Of a DNA stretch of 64,000 nucleotides, positions 34,209 to 42,519 are shown piece by piece. A program made the translations under genes and the position numbers. The notes under the pieces are model-generated. The model was not told the DNA's origin and searched no databases. It saw only the letters and a list, made by a program, of their open reading frames with translations. Numbering within the stretch: the stretch's first letter is position 1; each line of letters starts with the position of its first letter. This DNA is from Lentzea nigeriaca (GTDB lineage Bacteria > Actinomycetota > Actinomycetes > Mycobacteriales > Pseudonocardiaceae), in contig NZ_JAFBCX010000007.1 of the NCBI RefSeq assembly GCF_016907955.1, positions 248,001-312,000 on the forward strand, read 5' to 3'.

Positions 34209-35498
34209 TCAGCCGAGAACGTCGTGGCGGACGATCGTCTGGTCGCGGCCGGGGCCAACGCCGATCGCCGACACGCGGGCACCGATGATGCTCTCCAGGT
34301 ACTCGACGTAGGCCTTGGCGTTGGCCGGCAGCTCGTCGAACGTGCGGCAGTGCGAGATGTCCTCGAACCAGCCCGGCAGCTCCTCGTACACCGGCACGGC
34401 GTGGTGCACGTCGGTCTGCGTCATCGGCATCTCGTCGACGCGGCGACCGTCCACTTCGTACGCGACGCAGACGGGCACCTTCTCCAGGCCCGACAACACG
34501 TCGAGCTTGGTGAGGAAGTAGTCGGTGATGCCGTTGACGCGCGAGGCGTACCGGGCGATCACGGCGTCGAACCAGCCGGTGCGGCGCGAACGGCCGGTGG
34601 TGACACCGAACTCACCGCCCTGCTTGCGCAGGTACTCGCCCTGGTCGTCGTTGAGCTCGGTCGGGAACGGACCGGAGCCGACGCGGGTCGTGTAGGCCTT
34701 CAGGATGCCGATCACGGTGCTGATGCGGGTCGGCCCGACACCGGAACCGACCGTCGCGCCACCCGACGTCGGGTTGGACGACGTGACGAACGGGTAGGTG
34801 CCGTGGTCGACGTCGAGCAGGGTGCCCTGCGAGCCCTCCAGCACGACGATCTCGCCGCGGTCGAGCGCCTGGTTGAGCAGCAGGCGGGTGTCGGCGATGC
34901 GGTGCACGAAGTGCTGACCCCGCTCGAGCACCTGGTCGACGACCTGGTCGGGGTCGAGCGCCTTGCGGTTGTAGACCTTGACCAGCACCTGGTTCTTGAA
35001 GTCCAGGGCCGCCTCGACCTTCTGCCGGAGGATCTTCTCGTCCAGCAGGTCCTGCACGCGCACGCCGACGCGGGCGAGCTTGTCCTGGTAGGCGGGCCCG
35101 ATGCCGCGGCCGGTAGTGCCGATCTTCGCCTTGCCCAGGTAGCGCTCGGTCACCTTGTCGATGGCCACGTGGTACGGCATGATCAAGTGCGCGTCCGACG
35201 AGATCAGCAGGCCGCTGGTGTCGACGCCCTTCTCCTCAAGGCCCGCGAGCTCCTCGAGCAGCACGCCGGGGTCGACCACGACACCGTTGCCGATGACGTT
35301 GCGCACACCGGGCGTGAGGATGCCGGACGGGATGAGGTGCAGGGCGAACTTCTGGCCGTCCGGGAGGACCACGGTGTGACCCGCGTTGTTGCCACCCTGG
35401 TAGCGGACGATCCACTGGACACGCTCACCGAGGATGTCGGTGGCCTTGCCCTTGCCCTCATCGCCCCACTGGGCACCGATCAGCACGACGGCCGGCAT
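34209..35498 (-). CDS. purA: Adenylosuccinate synthetase
   Basis: 429-residue GTP-dependent enzyme that adds aspartate to IMP for AMP synthesis. It starts MPAVVLIGAQWGDEGKGKAT, containing the P-loop and catalytic Asp. GGNNAGHTVV holds the catalytic His, GTTGRGIGPAY follows, and GEFGVTTGRSRRTGWFD is the IMP/GTP-binding region. ATG 35498 with GGAG upstream is the standard start; the frame continues upstream without similarity. Length is normal. Confidence 0.97.
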   Translation of the reverse strand: MPAVVLIGAQWGDEGKGKATDILGERVQWIVRYQGGNNAGHTVVLPDGQKFALHLIPSGILTPGVRNVIGNGVVVDPGVLLEELAGLEEKGVDTSGLLISSDAHLIMPYHVAIDKVTERYLGKAKIGTTGRGIGPAYQDKLARVGVRVQDLLDEKILRQKVEAALDFKNQVLVKVYNRKALDPDQVVDQVLERGQHFVHRIADTRLLLNQALDRGEIVVLEGSQGTLLDVDHGTYPFVTSSNPTSGGATVGSGVGPTRISTVIGILKAYTTRVGSGPFPTELNDDQGEYLRKQGGEFGVTTGRSRRTGWFDAVIARYASRVNGITDYFLTKLDVLSGLEKVPVCVAYEVDGRRVDEMPMTQTDVHHAVPVYEELPGWFEDISHCRTFDELPANAKAYVEYLESIIGARVSAIGVGPGRDQTIVRHDVLG

Positions 35499-35560
35499 GT
35501 GAAACTCCAAGCGCTTGGACTGGTTCGAGCGAACGCCGGTAAGCGAGGGTAGACCAGGAG

Positions 35561-36217
35561 ATGACCGTGCACGGAATCGTGTTGGCCTGCGGAAACTCGC
35601 AGTTGCCAATGATCACTCAACGTGACGACGTCCACGTCGTCCCGTCCCGCCCCGGCAAGGATCACGTAGATCAACATCTGGACGCGGACCGGCTCATCGT
35701 GGTGGGTACGGACGCCGACCTCGCCGCCGTCGCACTGCGGTTGCTGCGCAAGGAAAAGCTGGGCTCGGTAGCGCTCGGTTACGTACCGGTCGGCAACTCG
35801 CCGGTCGCCGCACTGTGGGGCATCTCGACCGACCCCGCCCGCGCGCTGGACATCGCCCGGAACGGTGACGTAGATCCCGTCCCGTTCGTCCGCGACGACG
35901 TCGGCGGCGTGCTGGTGGGCCTCGGCGTTCTCTCACCCGTCCGTGGCGTCGGCTACAGCGACGCGGACAACGTGCTGCGCGGGCAGGCCTCGCGGATCGA
36001 GTGCACCCCGGACCCGGAAGGCGGCTTGGGCCTCGTGGTGCGAATTGTCAACAAGCGCCTGATCGGCTCCCGAATCCGCGAAAGCCGCCCCCGCGCCTTC
36101 CAGCTCGGCTGCCTCCCCACGACAGCCGTTTTGGATGGTCACAAGCACCCGCGCCCGGTCGACAAGTGGACCTGGTACCGCCACACCGAGGACTTGAGGC
36201 TGGTTCGAGGCCTCTAG
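35561..36217 (+). CDS. Hypothetical protein, weakly lipid-kinase-like
   Basis: 218 residues. RLIVVGTDADLAAVALRLL then LGYVPVGNSPVAALWGI recall the ATP-binding part of diacylglycerol/NAD-type kinases (GGDGT and PxGTxNDxA motifs), but the glycine-rich motif is degenerate (VVGTDAD). The second half is beta-rich. I do not recognise a firm family. It is divergent from purA with 62 bp between, and its codon usage matches neighbours. Confidence 0.65.
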   Translation: MTVHGIVLACGNSQLPMITQRDDVHVVPSRPGKDHVDQHLDADRLIVVGTDADLAAVALRLLRKEKLGSVALGYVPVGNSPVAALWGISTDPARALDIARNGDVDPVPFVRDDVGGVLVGLGVLSPVRGVGYSDADNVLRGQASRIECTPDPEGGLGLVVRIVNKRLIGSRIRESRPRAFQLGCLPTTAVLDGHKHPRPVDKWTWYRHTEDLRLVRGL

Positions 36218-36315
36218 CCGTGCACCGTCGTTCATCCGAGTGTCACCCAAAGGCATTGCCTAATTCCACAATGTAACCAAGGGTGGTCCCGAAACTTCCA
36301 ACAAGGAAGGTCGGG

Positions 36316-36951
36316 ATGATGTCAAAAGTTAACCGAACCATCGGTGTTCTCGTTGCCGCAGTGGCACTCACCGTTGGTTTTGTTTCCCCTGCACTTGCGG
36401 CTCCACCCGGAATCCCTCCATTGGAGACCGCGCGAACGCAACTGGCCGGTCTGACCGTCCGGGCCGACGGCCCGATGACGGGCTACTCACGCAGCAAGTT
36501 CCCGCACTGGATCACCAAGCCGGGCACCACCTGCAACACCAGGGAGGAGGTGCTCAAGCGGGACGGCACGAACGTGGTGACCGACTCTTCGTGCGCCGCC
36601 AGGTCGGGCACCTGGAAGTCCCCGTACGACGGCGCGACCTGGACCGCGGCTTCGGACGTGGACATCGACCACGTAGTGCCCCTGGCGGCCGCCTGGCGGT
36701 CGGGCGCGGCCTCCTGGACGCAGGAGCGACGCCAGAAGTTCGCCAACGACCTGGAGCACCCGCAACTCATCGCGGTGACCGACAACGTCAACCAGGCCAA
36801 GGGCGACCAGACCCCGGCCACCTGGAAGCCTCCGCTGCGGTCCTACTGGTGCACTTACGCCAAGATGTGGGTACGTGTTAAGGACGAGTACGGACTAAGC
36901 GTGAACCAGGCGGAGAAGGCGGCGTTGACAGACATGCTCGGTACCTGCTGA
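36316..36951 (+). CDS. Secreted HNH endonuclease family protein (GmrSD C-terminal/DUF1524-like)
   Basis: 211 residues. A Sec signal peptide (TIGVLVAAVALTVGFVSPALA) precedes a nuclease domain with the core VDIDHVVPLAAAWRSG, ANDLEHPQLIAVTDNVNQAKG and late WCTYAKMWVRVKDEYGL. The His in DHVVPL and the downstream Asn/Lys residues fit a beta-beta-alpha metal nuclease. It probably degrades extracellular nucleic acid. ATG 36316 or 36319 follows the site GGAAGG. The next gene starts on the last base of its stop. Confidence 0.88.
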   Translation: MMSKVNRTIGVLVAAVALTVGFVSPALAAPPGIPPLETARTQLAGLTVRADGPMTGYSRSKFPHWITKPGTTCNTREEVLKRDGTNVVTDSSCAARSGTWKSPYDGATWTAASDVDIDHVVPLAAAWRSGAASWTQERRQKFANDLEHPQLIAVTDNVNQAKGDQTPATWKPPLRSYWCTYAKMWVRVKDEYGLSVNQAEKAALTDMLGTC

Positions 36952-37202
36952 TGGCCACACTCTCCACGCTTTTCGTGGCAGGCCCCGGTGGCGTGATGAC
37001 CGACGAGGTCGGCGTCGTCACCGGCGACCTGGAACTGTGCACAGAACTCTCCGACGACGGAAAGCTCCGCGCACTGGTCCGCTACGAGGGCGCGGAGGAG
37101 TGGTACGCCATCACGGGCGGTTCGTGCGTCCTGGCTGATCCTCGCGATCACGAGCCGGTTCACTCGCTTCTCCACGGCCTGCTGAACCGGCCGGAGGGCT
37201 GA
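36951..37202 (+). CDS. Small hypothetical protein
   Basis: 83 residues: MATLSTLFVAGPGGVMTDEV, a LELCTELSDDGKLRALVRYE strand pair, and EEWYAITGGSCVLADPRDHE. Small, acidic and soluble; no family recognised. ATG overlaps the HNH nuclease stop by 1 base (TGATG), suggesting co-translation and perhaps a linked role (for example immunity or control), which is speculation. Its last 92 bp overlap the convergent FUSC gene. Confidence 0.65.
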   Translation: MATLSTLFVAGPGGVMTDEVGVVTGDLELCTELSDDGKLRALVRYEGAEEWYAITGGSCVLADPRDHEPVHSLLHGLLNRPEG

Positions 37203-38274
37203 GCGGCGGCAACGCCTCCATCGCCTCGCTCCGACTCAGCCCGGTCGCCTGCAGCAGATCCACCGCGACACTCCGGATCTGCGCCAGCACGACCTTGGAC
37301 GAGAACCCGTCCCCACCGAGACGCCGCGCGGTGAGATGCCGCGCGGCGTCTCGCACGGCTTCCCTGGTCTGCTTGGGCGTCCGCCCCTTCTCCAGCTCGC
37401 TCTTGAGGCAGTCGACGGCGTCCGCGTAGTCCTTCAAGACCTCCGGCACGCCGCCGGGAATCTCCTCGCCCGCCTTGAGCGCCGCCATGCTCCTGCGGGC
37501 CAGCACGCGCGTGTTGCGGATCGCGTAGTCCACGGGCCCGGCCGCCGTGTGATACCTGCCGAGCTCGTCCTTGGACCGCCACCGGATGGGCGCGATCTTC
37601 GTGATCTCACTCCCGGTCTGCAGCGCCGTCTTGAAGTCGTCGATCGTGCCCTGACTGGTCCGCAGCTCCGCGAGCACCCCAGCGGCCTTGACCGCGTCCT
37701 TCTCCGCCAGGGCCTCCGCGAGGTTCCGCAACGCCCCGCTGAGCGTGTTCGCGAGCACCTTCAACTGCCGCTGTGCCACGGTGACCGGGTTGGCAGGCAA
37801 CAACGCCGCCACCGCGAGCCCGACGAGCCCTCCGGTCAACGCGTCGATCATCCGGTCGAACCCACCGCCCGCGCTGGGCGGCAGCAACGTGGCGACGAGA
37901 ACCGCACTGCTCCCGGCCTGCAACGCGATGACCGAGCCACCGTCCAACAACACCGCCGCCGACATCGCCAGCGCCACGACCAGCGCGATCTGCCAGGGCC
38001 CACTGCCGATCCACGCGATCAGCACGTCCCCGACCCCGACGCCGACCGACACTCCGACGACGAGCTCACTGACCCGCCGCAGCCGCTGCCCCAACGAAAC
38101 CCCGAGGCACACAACCGCGGCAATCGGCGCGAAGAACGGGTGCTGATGCCCAACGACAAGCGTCGCCACAACCCACGCAAGGCCAGCCGAGAGGGCAGTC
38201 TGAACGATCACCAACGCAGCCCCGCGCCACCGCGTCAGCGCACGCCCGACCGCTTCCCTGACCGCACCCACCAC
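37111..38274 (-). CDS. FUSC-family membrane protein (aromatic acid exporter-like)
   Basis: 387 residues. About five or six N-terminal TM segments (for example ALVIVQTALSAGLAWVVATL, HPFFAPIAAVVCLGVSLG) are followed by a long soluble helical part from about residue 165. FFAPIAAVVCLGVSLGQRLRRV is the FUSC-type signature. Related proteins export aromatic acids or act in cell-envelope stress. The C-terminal 30 residues are Pro/Arg/Glu-rich and lie in the overlap with the 83-residue gene, so the true stop may be right but the tail is probably not structured. Confidence 0.85.
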   Translation of the reverse strand: MVGAVREAVGRALTRWRGAALVIVQTALSAGLAWVVATLVVGHQHPFFAPIAAVVCLGVSLGQRLRRVSELVVGVSVGVGVGDVLIAWIGSGPWQIALVVALAMSAAVLLDGGSVIALQAGSSAVLVATLLPPSAGGGFDRMIDALTGGLVGLAVAALLPANPVTVAQRQLKVLANTLSGALRNLAEALAEKDAVKAAGVLAELRTSQGTIDDFKTALQTGSEITKIAPIRWRSKDELGRYHTAAGPVDYAIRNTRVLARRSMAALKAGEEIPGGVPEVLKDYADAVDCLKSELEKGRTPKQTREAVRDAARHLTARRLGGDGFSSKVVLAQIRSVAVDLLQATGLSRSEAMEALPPLSPPAGSAGRGEASEPARDREDQPGRTNRP

Positions 38275-38362
38275 TCACCCCGACTCGGCTGGCTCCTGTC
38301 TGAGCCGTCAGTCTTGGTGCAACAACCGCGAGGCACAACCTGCGTTGCCTCACAGCGACGGT

Positions 38363-38394
38363 GGGGTGGGTTCCGTCACGGCGGGACCCACCCC
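38363..38394 (-). terminator. Hairpin terminator downstream of DUF3151 gene
   Basis: GGGGTGGGTTCC and GGGACCCACCCC pair over 12 bp with a single G-T wobble around the 8-nt loop GTCACGGC. It starts 9 nt after the DUF3151 stop and lies before the FUSC start. No T-run follows, as is common for actinomycete terminators. The remaining 90 bp up to the FUSC start (38275-38362) show nothing else clear. Confidence 0.6.
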
Positions 38395-38403
38395 GGAGCA
38401 GCC

Positions 38404-38814
38404 CTAAACCAGCCCGAGAGCGGCAGGAGCCTTGGGATCGGAGTCAGCCAGGAACTGAGAGCACCGGTTCCACTCCTCGTCCTCCCCGATCTCCCGAGCA
38501 GCCCGAGCCAGCGCGGCGAGCGCCCGCAAAAACCCCTGGTTGGGCCGGTGATCCCACGGCACAGGCCCAAAACCCTTCCAGCCCGACCGACGCAACTGGT
38601 CGAGCCCACGGTGGTAACCCGTGCGGGCATAGGCGTAAGCGGCGACCGGGTCGCCGGCGTGCAGCGCACGTTCGGCCAGCAAGGCCCAAGCCTCAGAAAA
38701 GTCCGGATAGGCCCGCACGATCTTGGCCGGATCCGTACCACCATCAGCGGCGGCCTGCGCCTCAGGACGGTCAGGAAGACGAGTCGGCTCTGGCCCGAGG
38801 AGGTTCTCAACCAT
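38404..38814 (-). CDS. DUF3151 domain-containing protein
   Basis: 136 residues beginning MVENLLGPEPTRLPDRPEAQ. The TPR-like helical part WALLAERALHAGDPVAAYAYARTGYHRGLDQLRRSGWKG is characteristic of this actinobacterial family, usually found near fba as here. Function unknown. ATG 38814 gives the family N-terminus; a possible upstream ATG at 38832 adds six unsupported residues. Confidence 0.85.
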   Translation of the reverse strand: MVENLLGPEPTRLPDRPEAQAAADGGTDPAKIVRAYPDFSEAWALLAERALHAGDPVAAYAYARTGYHRGLDQLRRSGWKGFGPVPWDHRPNQGFLRALAALARAAREIGEDEEWNRCSQFLADSDPKAPAALGLV

Positions 38815-38841
38815 GCGGCCATCGTGCCGCACAACCCGAAG

Positions 38842-38928
38842 CTAGGAGATGAAGACCCTCATGACGGCGGCCACGACGGCCAGCAGCAACGCGGTCACGA
38901 GCACCCCAGCGATGATCTTCTTGTTCAT
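38842..38928 (-). CDS. 28-residue single-TM peptide (possible)
   Basis: A short frame coding MNKKIIAGVLVTALLLAVVA followed by AVMRVFIS: two lysines, one TM helix, short outer end. This is a natural single-pass membrane peptide shape. No good ribosome site is visible, which lowers confidence. It sits 27 bp upstream of the DUF3151 gene on the same strand. Confidence 0.45.
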   Translation of the reverse strand: MNKKIIAGVLVTALLLAVVAAVMRVFIS

Positions 38929-39063
38929 GGCCGAGCATGGTTCCGCGCTAGCCCGTCCAGATCAACGCTGTTCACCCGAACGTGCATACGAATCGGAAAC
39001 ATCAGGGTAAAACCAGGGTGAGTTCGCCTACCTGGAACCACGACCAGCGCTCATGATGTTCGG

Positions 39064-40179
39064 ATGATTCAGGGGGTAAGGCAGTTCCGGGACCAGTACT
39101 GGGAGCGGGGCGCGCCGGGCAGGGAGACACCGGCAGCGCTCACCAGGCAGCTCTACCGGCTGTGGCTCGCAGGCCTGGTGCTCAAGCTGATCGGGTCCTC
39201 GTGGGACGTCTCGTGGCACTTCAAGTGGCTGCGCGACGACCTGGCGCCGCCGCACCTGATCAACACCGTCGGCACGGTGATCGTGGTGGGGCTGACGTTG
39301 TTCCACACGTTCACCGGGTACGGCGTGGACAAGCTGACCGTCAGGCTGATGCAGGCCGGGTGCGGGATCTTCCTCGTCGCCCTGCCGATCGACGTGATCA
39401 ACCATCGGATCAACGGGCTCGACATCACGAGCTGGTCCGGGTCGCACGCGCTGCTCTACCTGGGCACGGCGGTCATGCTGGCCGGCGCGATCCGCGGGTG
39501 GACGAAGTACTTCCCCGAGGGCAACGCCAGGACGTTCGGGCTCGTGGCGCTGTGGTTCTTCTTCCTGGAGAACGTCTGGTTCCCCAACCAGCACCAGGAG
39601 TACGGCGTGCGCGCGCTGCAGGCCTGGGACAACGGCAGGCCAGAGGCCGAGCCGATCCTGCTGCAGTTCGCCGCCGACCAGCTCGGCGTGCCGATCGGGC
39701 GGGAGGCGGTCGTGCACTTCGCGCTGCCGATCGCGGACTGGGTCTACCCGGTGTGGGGGCTGGTCGCGGCGGCCATCGTGCTGGTGATCGCGCGGCGCAC
39801 GATCGACAAGCCGTGGGCTGCCACGGCCGTTGCCGGCGGTTACGTCGCTTATCGGTGCCTGATCTGGCCGTTGCTCGCGGGCATCGACTTCCCGAAGTCC
39901 GCGGTGCCGCTGTTCCTGATCCTCGTGGGGCTCGCGATCGACGCGGCGCACGTGGTCAAGATGCCCACGCCGGCCGCGGCCGTGCTGGGGTCGGCGGCCG
40001 TCACGACGGTCGGTTACGTCGGCATCTGGTTCCAGCAGGAGTTCCTGTGGGGGCCGCCGATCTCGTTCTCGTCGGCGGCGGTCACGGCCGTGCTGCTGGC
40101 GGTGCTCTGGACGTTCGGCGACCTGATCATCCACCGCCCAGAGGCGCAACTGCTCGCCTCGCGCCTCAAACTGAGCTAG
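39064..40179 (+). CDS. Multi-pass membrane protein of unknown function
   Basis: 371 residues with about nine hydrophobic segments (for example LINTVGTVIVVGLTLFHTF, LWFFFLENVWFP, SAVPLFLILVGLAIDAAHVV). The soluble start includes QLYRLWLAGLVLKLIGSSWD, and conserved-looking histidines occur in SWHFKW, DVINHRING and SGSHALLY. These could bind a metal or heme, but I do not recognise the family. It is convergent with fba, separated by a strong terminator. Confidence 0.8.
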   Translation: MIQGVRQFRDQYWERGAPGRETPAALTRQLYRLWLAGLVLKLIGSSWDVSWHFKWLRDDLAPPHLINTVGTVIVVGLTLFHTFTGYGVDKLTVRLMQAGCGIFLVALPIDVINHRINGLDITSWSGSHALLYLGTAVMLAGAIRGWTKYFPEGNARTFGLVALWFFFLENVWFPNQHQEYGVRALQAWDNGRPEAEPILLQFAADQLGVPIGREAVVHFALPIADWVYPVWGLVAAAIVLVIARRTIDKPWAATAVAGGYVAYRCLIWPLLAGIDFPKSAVPLFLILVGLAIDAAHVVKMPTPAAAVLGSAAVTTVGYVGIWFQQEFLWGPPISFSSAAVTAVLLAVLWTFGDLIIHRPEAQLLASRLKLS

Positions 40180-40183
40180 CAAA

Positions 40184-40234
40184 GTACGCGGGGAGCTTTC
40201 GTACTCTCTGAGAGTACGAAAGCTCCCCGCGTAC
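40184..40234. terminator. Bidirectional terminator: perfect 25-bp inverted repeat
   Basis: The left arm (40184-40208, from GTACGCGGGGAGC to ACTCTC) and right arm (40210-40234) are exact reverse complements with one T between. It fills the 64-bp gap between two convergent stops (40179 and 40244). It is a strong stem able to terminate in both directions. Confidence 0.8.
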
Positions 40235-40243
40235 GCTCGGAAA

Positions 40244-41278
40244 TCAGCCCGCGATCATGCGGCCCGACGACTTCAGGTGCTCGCACGCCTGGGCGATGCG
40301 GGCGGCCATGGCCTGCTCAGCTGCCTTGAGGTAGCTGCGCGGGTCGTAGGTCTTCTTGTTGCCGACCTCGCCGTCGATCTTCAGCACACCGTCGTAGTTG
40401 GTGAACATGTGCGCCGCGATCGGGCGGGTGAAGGCGTACTGCGTGTCCGTGTCGATGTTCATCTTGATGACGCCGTACGACACGGCCTCGTGGATCTCCT
40501 CCAGCAGCGAGCCGGAGCCGCCGTGGAAGACGAGGTCGAACGGCTTCGAGCCGGCCGGCAGACCCAGCTTCTCCGCCGCCACGTCCTGGCCCTGCTTGAG
40601 GATCTCCGGACGCAGCTTCACGTTGCCCGGCTTGTACACGCCGTGCACGTTGCCGAACGTCGCGGCGAGCAGGTAGCGGCCCTTCTCACCGGCGCCGAGC
40701 GCGTCGACGGTCTTCAGGTAGTCCTCTGGCGTCGTGTAGAGCTTGTCGTTGATCTCGTTGTCGACGCCGTCCTCCTCGCCGCCCACGACGCCGACCTCGA
40801 TCTCGAGGACGATCTTCGCCTTGGCGGAGAGGTCGAGCAGCTCGCTCGCGATCTGGAGGTTCTCCTCCAGCGGCACGGCCGAGCCGTCCCACATGTGCGA
40901 CTGGAAGAGCGGGTTGCCGCCCTTGTCCACCCGCTCCTGGCTGATCGCGATGAGCGGACGCACGTACCCGTCGAGCTTGTCCTTCGGGCAGTGGTCGGTG
41001 TGCAGCGCGATGTTCACCGGGTACTTCGCCGCGACGACGTGCGCGAACTCCGCGAGCGCCACAGCGCCGGTCACCATGTCCTTGACCTTGGTGCCCGAGG
41101 CGAACTCGGCACCACCGGTCGAGATCTGGATGATGCCGTCGCTCTCGGCTTCGGCGAATCCGCGCAGAGCCGCGTTGAGAGTCTCCGACGACGTGACGTT
41201 GATCGCGGGATAGGCGAACTCGTTCGCCTTGGCCCGGTCCAGCATCTCCGCGTAGACCTCGGGGGTTGCGATGGGCAT
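40244..41278 (-). CDS. fba: Class II fructose-bisphosphate aldolase
   Basis: 344-residue zinc-dependent glycolytic/gluconeogenic aldolase. The N-terminal PIATPEVYAEMLDRAKANEFAYP-type start (split here as MPIATPEVYAEMLD), the zinc/catalytic motif ALHTDHCPKD, VGVVGGEEDGVDNE, FGNVHGVYKPGNVKL and the DHAP-binding FHGGSGS and MNIDTDTQYAFT are all present. ATG 41278 follows the site GGAGGA (9 nt). Length is typical for the actinobacterial long form. Confidence 0.97.
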   Translation of the reverse strand: MPIATPEVYAEMLDRAKANEFAYPAINVTSSETLNAALRGFAEAESDGIIQISTGGAEFASGTKVKDMVTGAVALAEFAHVVAAKYPVNIALHTDHCPKDKLDGYVRPLIAISQERVDKGGNPLFQSHMWDGSAVPLEENLQIASELLDLSAKAKIVLEIEVGVVGGEEDGVDNEINDKLYTTPEDYLKTVDALGAGEKGRYLLAATFGNVHGVYKPGNVKLRPEILKQGQDVAAEKLGLPAGSKPFDLVFHGGSGSLLEEIHEAVSYGVIKMNIDTDTQYAFTRPIAAHMFTNYDGVLKIDGEVGNKKTYDPRSYLKAAEQAMAARIAQACEHLKSSGRMIAG

Positions 41279-41410
41279 CGGTCGTCCTCCTCAGGTGCCC
41301 TGAACGCCGTGTCGACCCATCCTACGAGGGTGCGTCGCAGGACGAACGCGGCGGCCAACTCGACGTAGTGCCTGCTCGCGCTACTCGCCGGTACGGGCAC
41401 ACTGGATGAC

Positions 41411-41695
41411 ATGGCAACCGCCCGGTGGAACGACAAGATCATCGCTTCGAGCGACGACACGGTCGTCGTCGAAGGCAACCACTACTTCCCCCTCGAGTCC
41501 GTGGACGCGTCGGCGCTGAAGCCGTCCGACCACACCAGCTTCTGCCCGTGGAAGGGCACGGCCAATTACTACTCGTTGCAGGTCGACGGCTCCGAGAACG
41601 CGAACGCGGCCTGGTACTACGCCGAGCCGAAAGAGGCCGCCGCGCAGATCAAGGGCCGCGTCGCGTTCTGGAAGGGCGTCGAGGTCACGGCCTGA
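41411..41695 (+). CDS. DUF427 domain-containing protein
   Basis: 94-residue beta-rich protein: ARWNDKIIASSDDTVVVEGN, HYFPLESVD, HTSFCPWKGTANYYSL, AAWYYAEPKEAAAQIKGRVAFWKGVEV. The CPWKG and AFWKGVEV motifs are diagnostic of DUF427, a small fold of unknown function common in actinobacteria. It overlaps the convergent LLM gene by 11 bp. Confidence 0.92.
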   Translation: MATARWNDKIIASSDDTVVVEGNHYFPLESVDASALKPSDHTSFCPWKGTANYYSLQVDGSENANAAWYYAEPKEAAAQIKGRVAFWKGVEVTA

Positions 41696-42488
41696 GCCGC
41701 AGCGCCTCGGCCAGTTCGGCGTAGTGGCCGTTCAACGACTGGATCGCGACGTGGTCGGCGCCCGCGTCGACGTGCGCACGCAGCTTCGCGGCGACCTGCT
41801 CGGAGCTGCCGTGCGCAACCAGTGCGTCGATGAGCCGGTCTGAGCCGGGTGCGGCGACTTCCTCCGCGCTGAAGCCCCAGCGCTGCCAGCTGTTCGTGTA
41901 GTTGGTGAGCGTGAAGTAGTACGCCAGTTGCTCTCGTGCGATCGCGCGGGCGGCCTCCGGGTCCTCCTCGACGACGACCGTGACCTCCGGCGCGAGGAGC
42001 TTGCCGCCGAGCACCTCGCGCGCCTGCGCGGTGTGCTCGACCGGCACCAGGTACGGGTGGGCGCCCGCCGTGCGGTCGGCCGCGAGCTTCAGGACCTTCG
42101 GGCCGAGCGCGGCGAGCAGCAGCCGGTCGGCGGGCACGTCCAGCCGATCGAGGTACGACACCAGCTTCGGATACGGCTTCTCGTAGGCCTGGTCGATCTG
42201 CTTGTGGCCGACGCCGATGCCGAGCACCAGCCGGTCGCTGCCGATCCGGTGGAACGACCGCGAGACGTCCTCCGGCTCGGTCTGCCACACGTTGATGATG
42301 CCGGTCGCGATGGTCATCGACGTGGTGGCGCCGAGCAGCCGCTCCGGCAGCGCCAGGTCCGACTCGGGCGAGCTGCCGAGCCAGAACGTGCCGTAGCCGA
42401 GCGACTCCAGCTCGGCGACCTCGTCGACCCGGTCCGCCCACTGGAACCGCGAACCCCAGGCCCCGAACTTCCCCAAATTCTCGCTCAT
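41685..42488 (-). CDS. LLM-class F420-dependent oxidoreductase
   Basis: 267 residues, TIM barrel. It begins MSENLGKFGAWGSRFQWADR and carries ELESLGYGTFWLGSSPESDL, ATGIINVWQTEPEDVSR and GSDRLVLGIGVGHKQID. The shape and motifs (IAT-GI-N-VW, LGIGVGH) match actinobacterial LLM proteins that use coenzyme F420 for hydride transfer. Substrate unknown. Start ATG 42488 lies 31 bp from the divergent aldo/keto reductase start. Confidence 0.87.
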   Translation of the reverse strand: MSENLGKFGAWGSRFQWADRVDEVAELESLGYGTFWLGSSPESDLALPERLLGATTSMTIATGIINVWQTEPEDVSRSFHRIGSDRLVLGIGVGHKQIDQAYEKPYPKLVSYLDRLDVPADRLLLAALGPKVLKLAADRTAGAHPYLVPVEHTAQAREVLGGKLLAPEVTVVVEEDPEAARAIAREQLAYYFTLTNYTNSWQRWGFSAEEVAAPGSDRLIDALVAHGSSEQVAAKLRAHVDAGADHVAIQSLNGHYAELAEALRLRP

Positions 42489-42519
42489 GTCGGTCACCAA
42501 CAAGGACTACGTTCGGGTT

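Noticed and set aside
40205..40215. CTCTCTGAGAG resembling a TPP riboswitch CUGAGA element
   Set aside because: It is the centre of the 25-bp perfect terminator palindrome and the rest of the riboswitch is missing.
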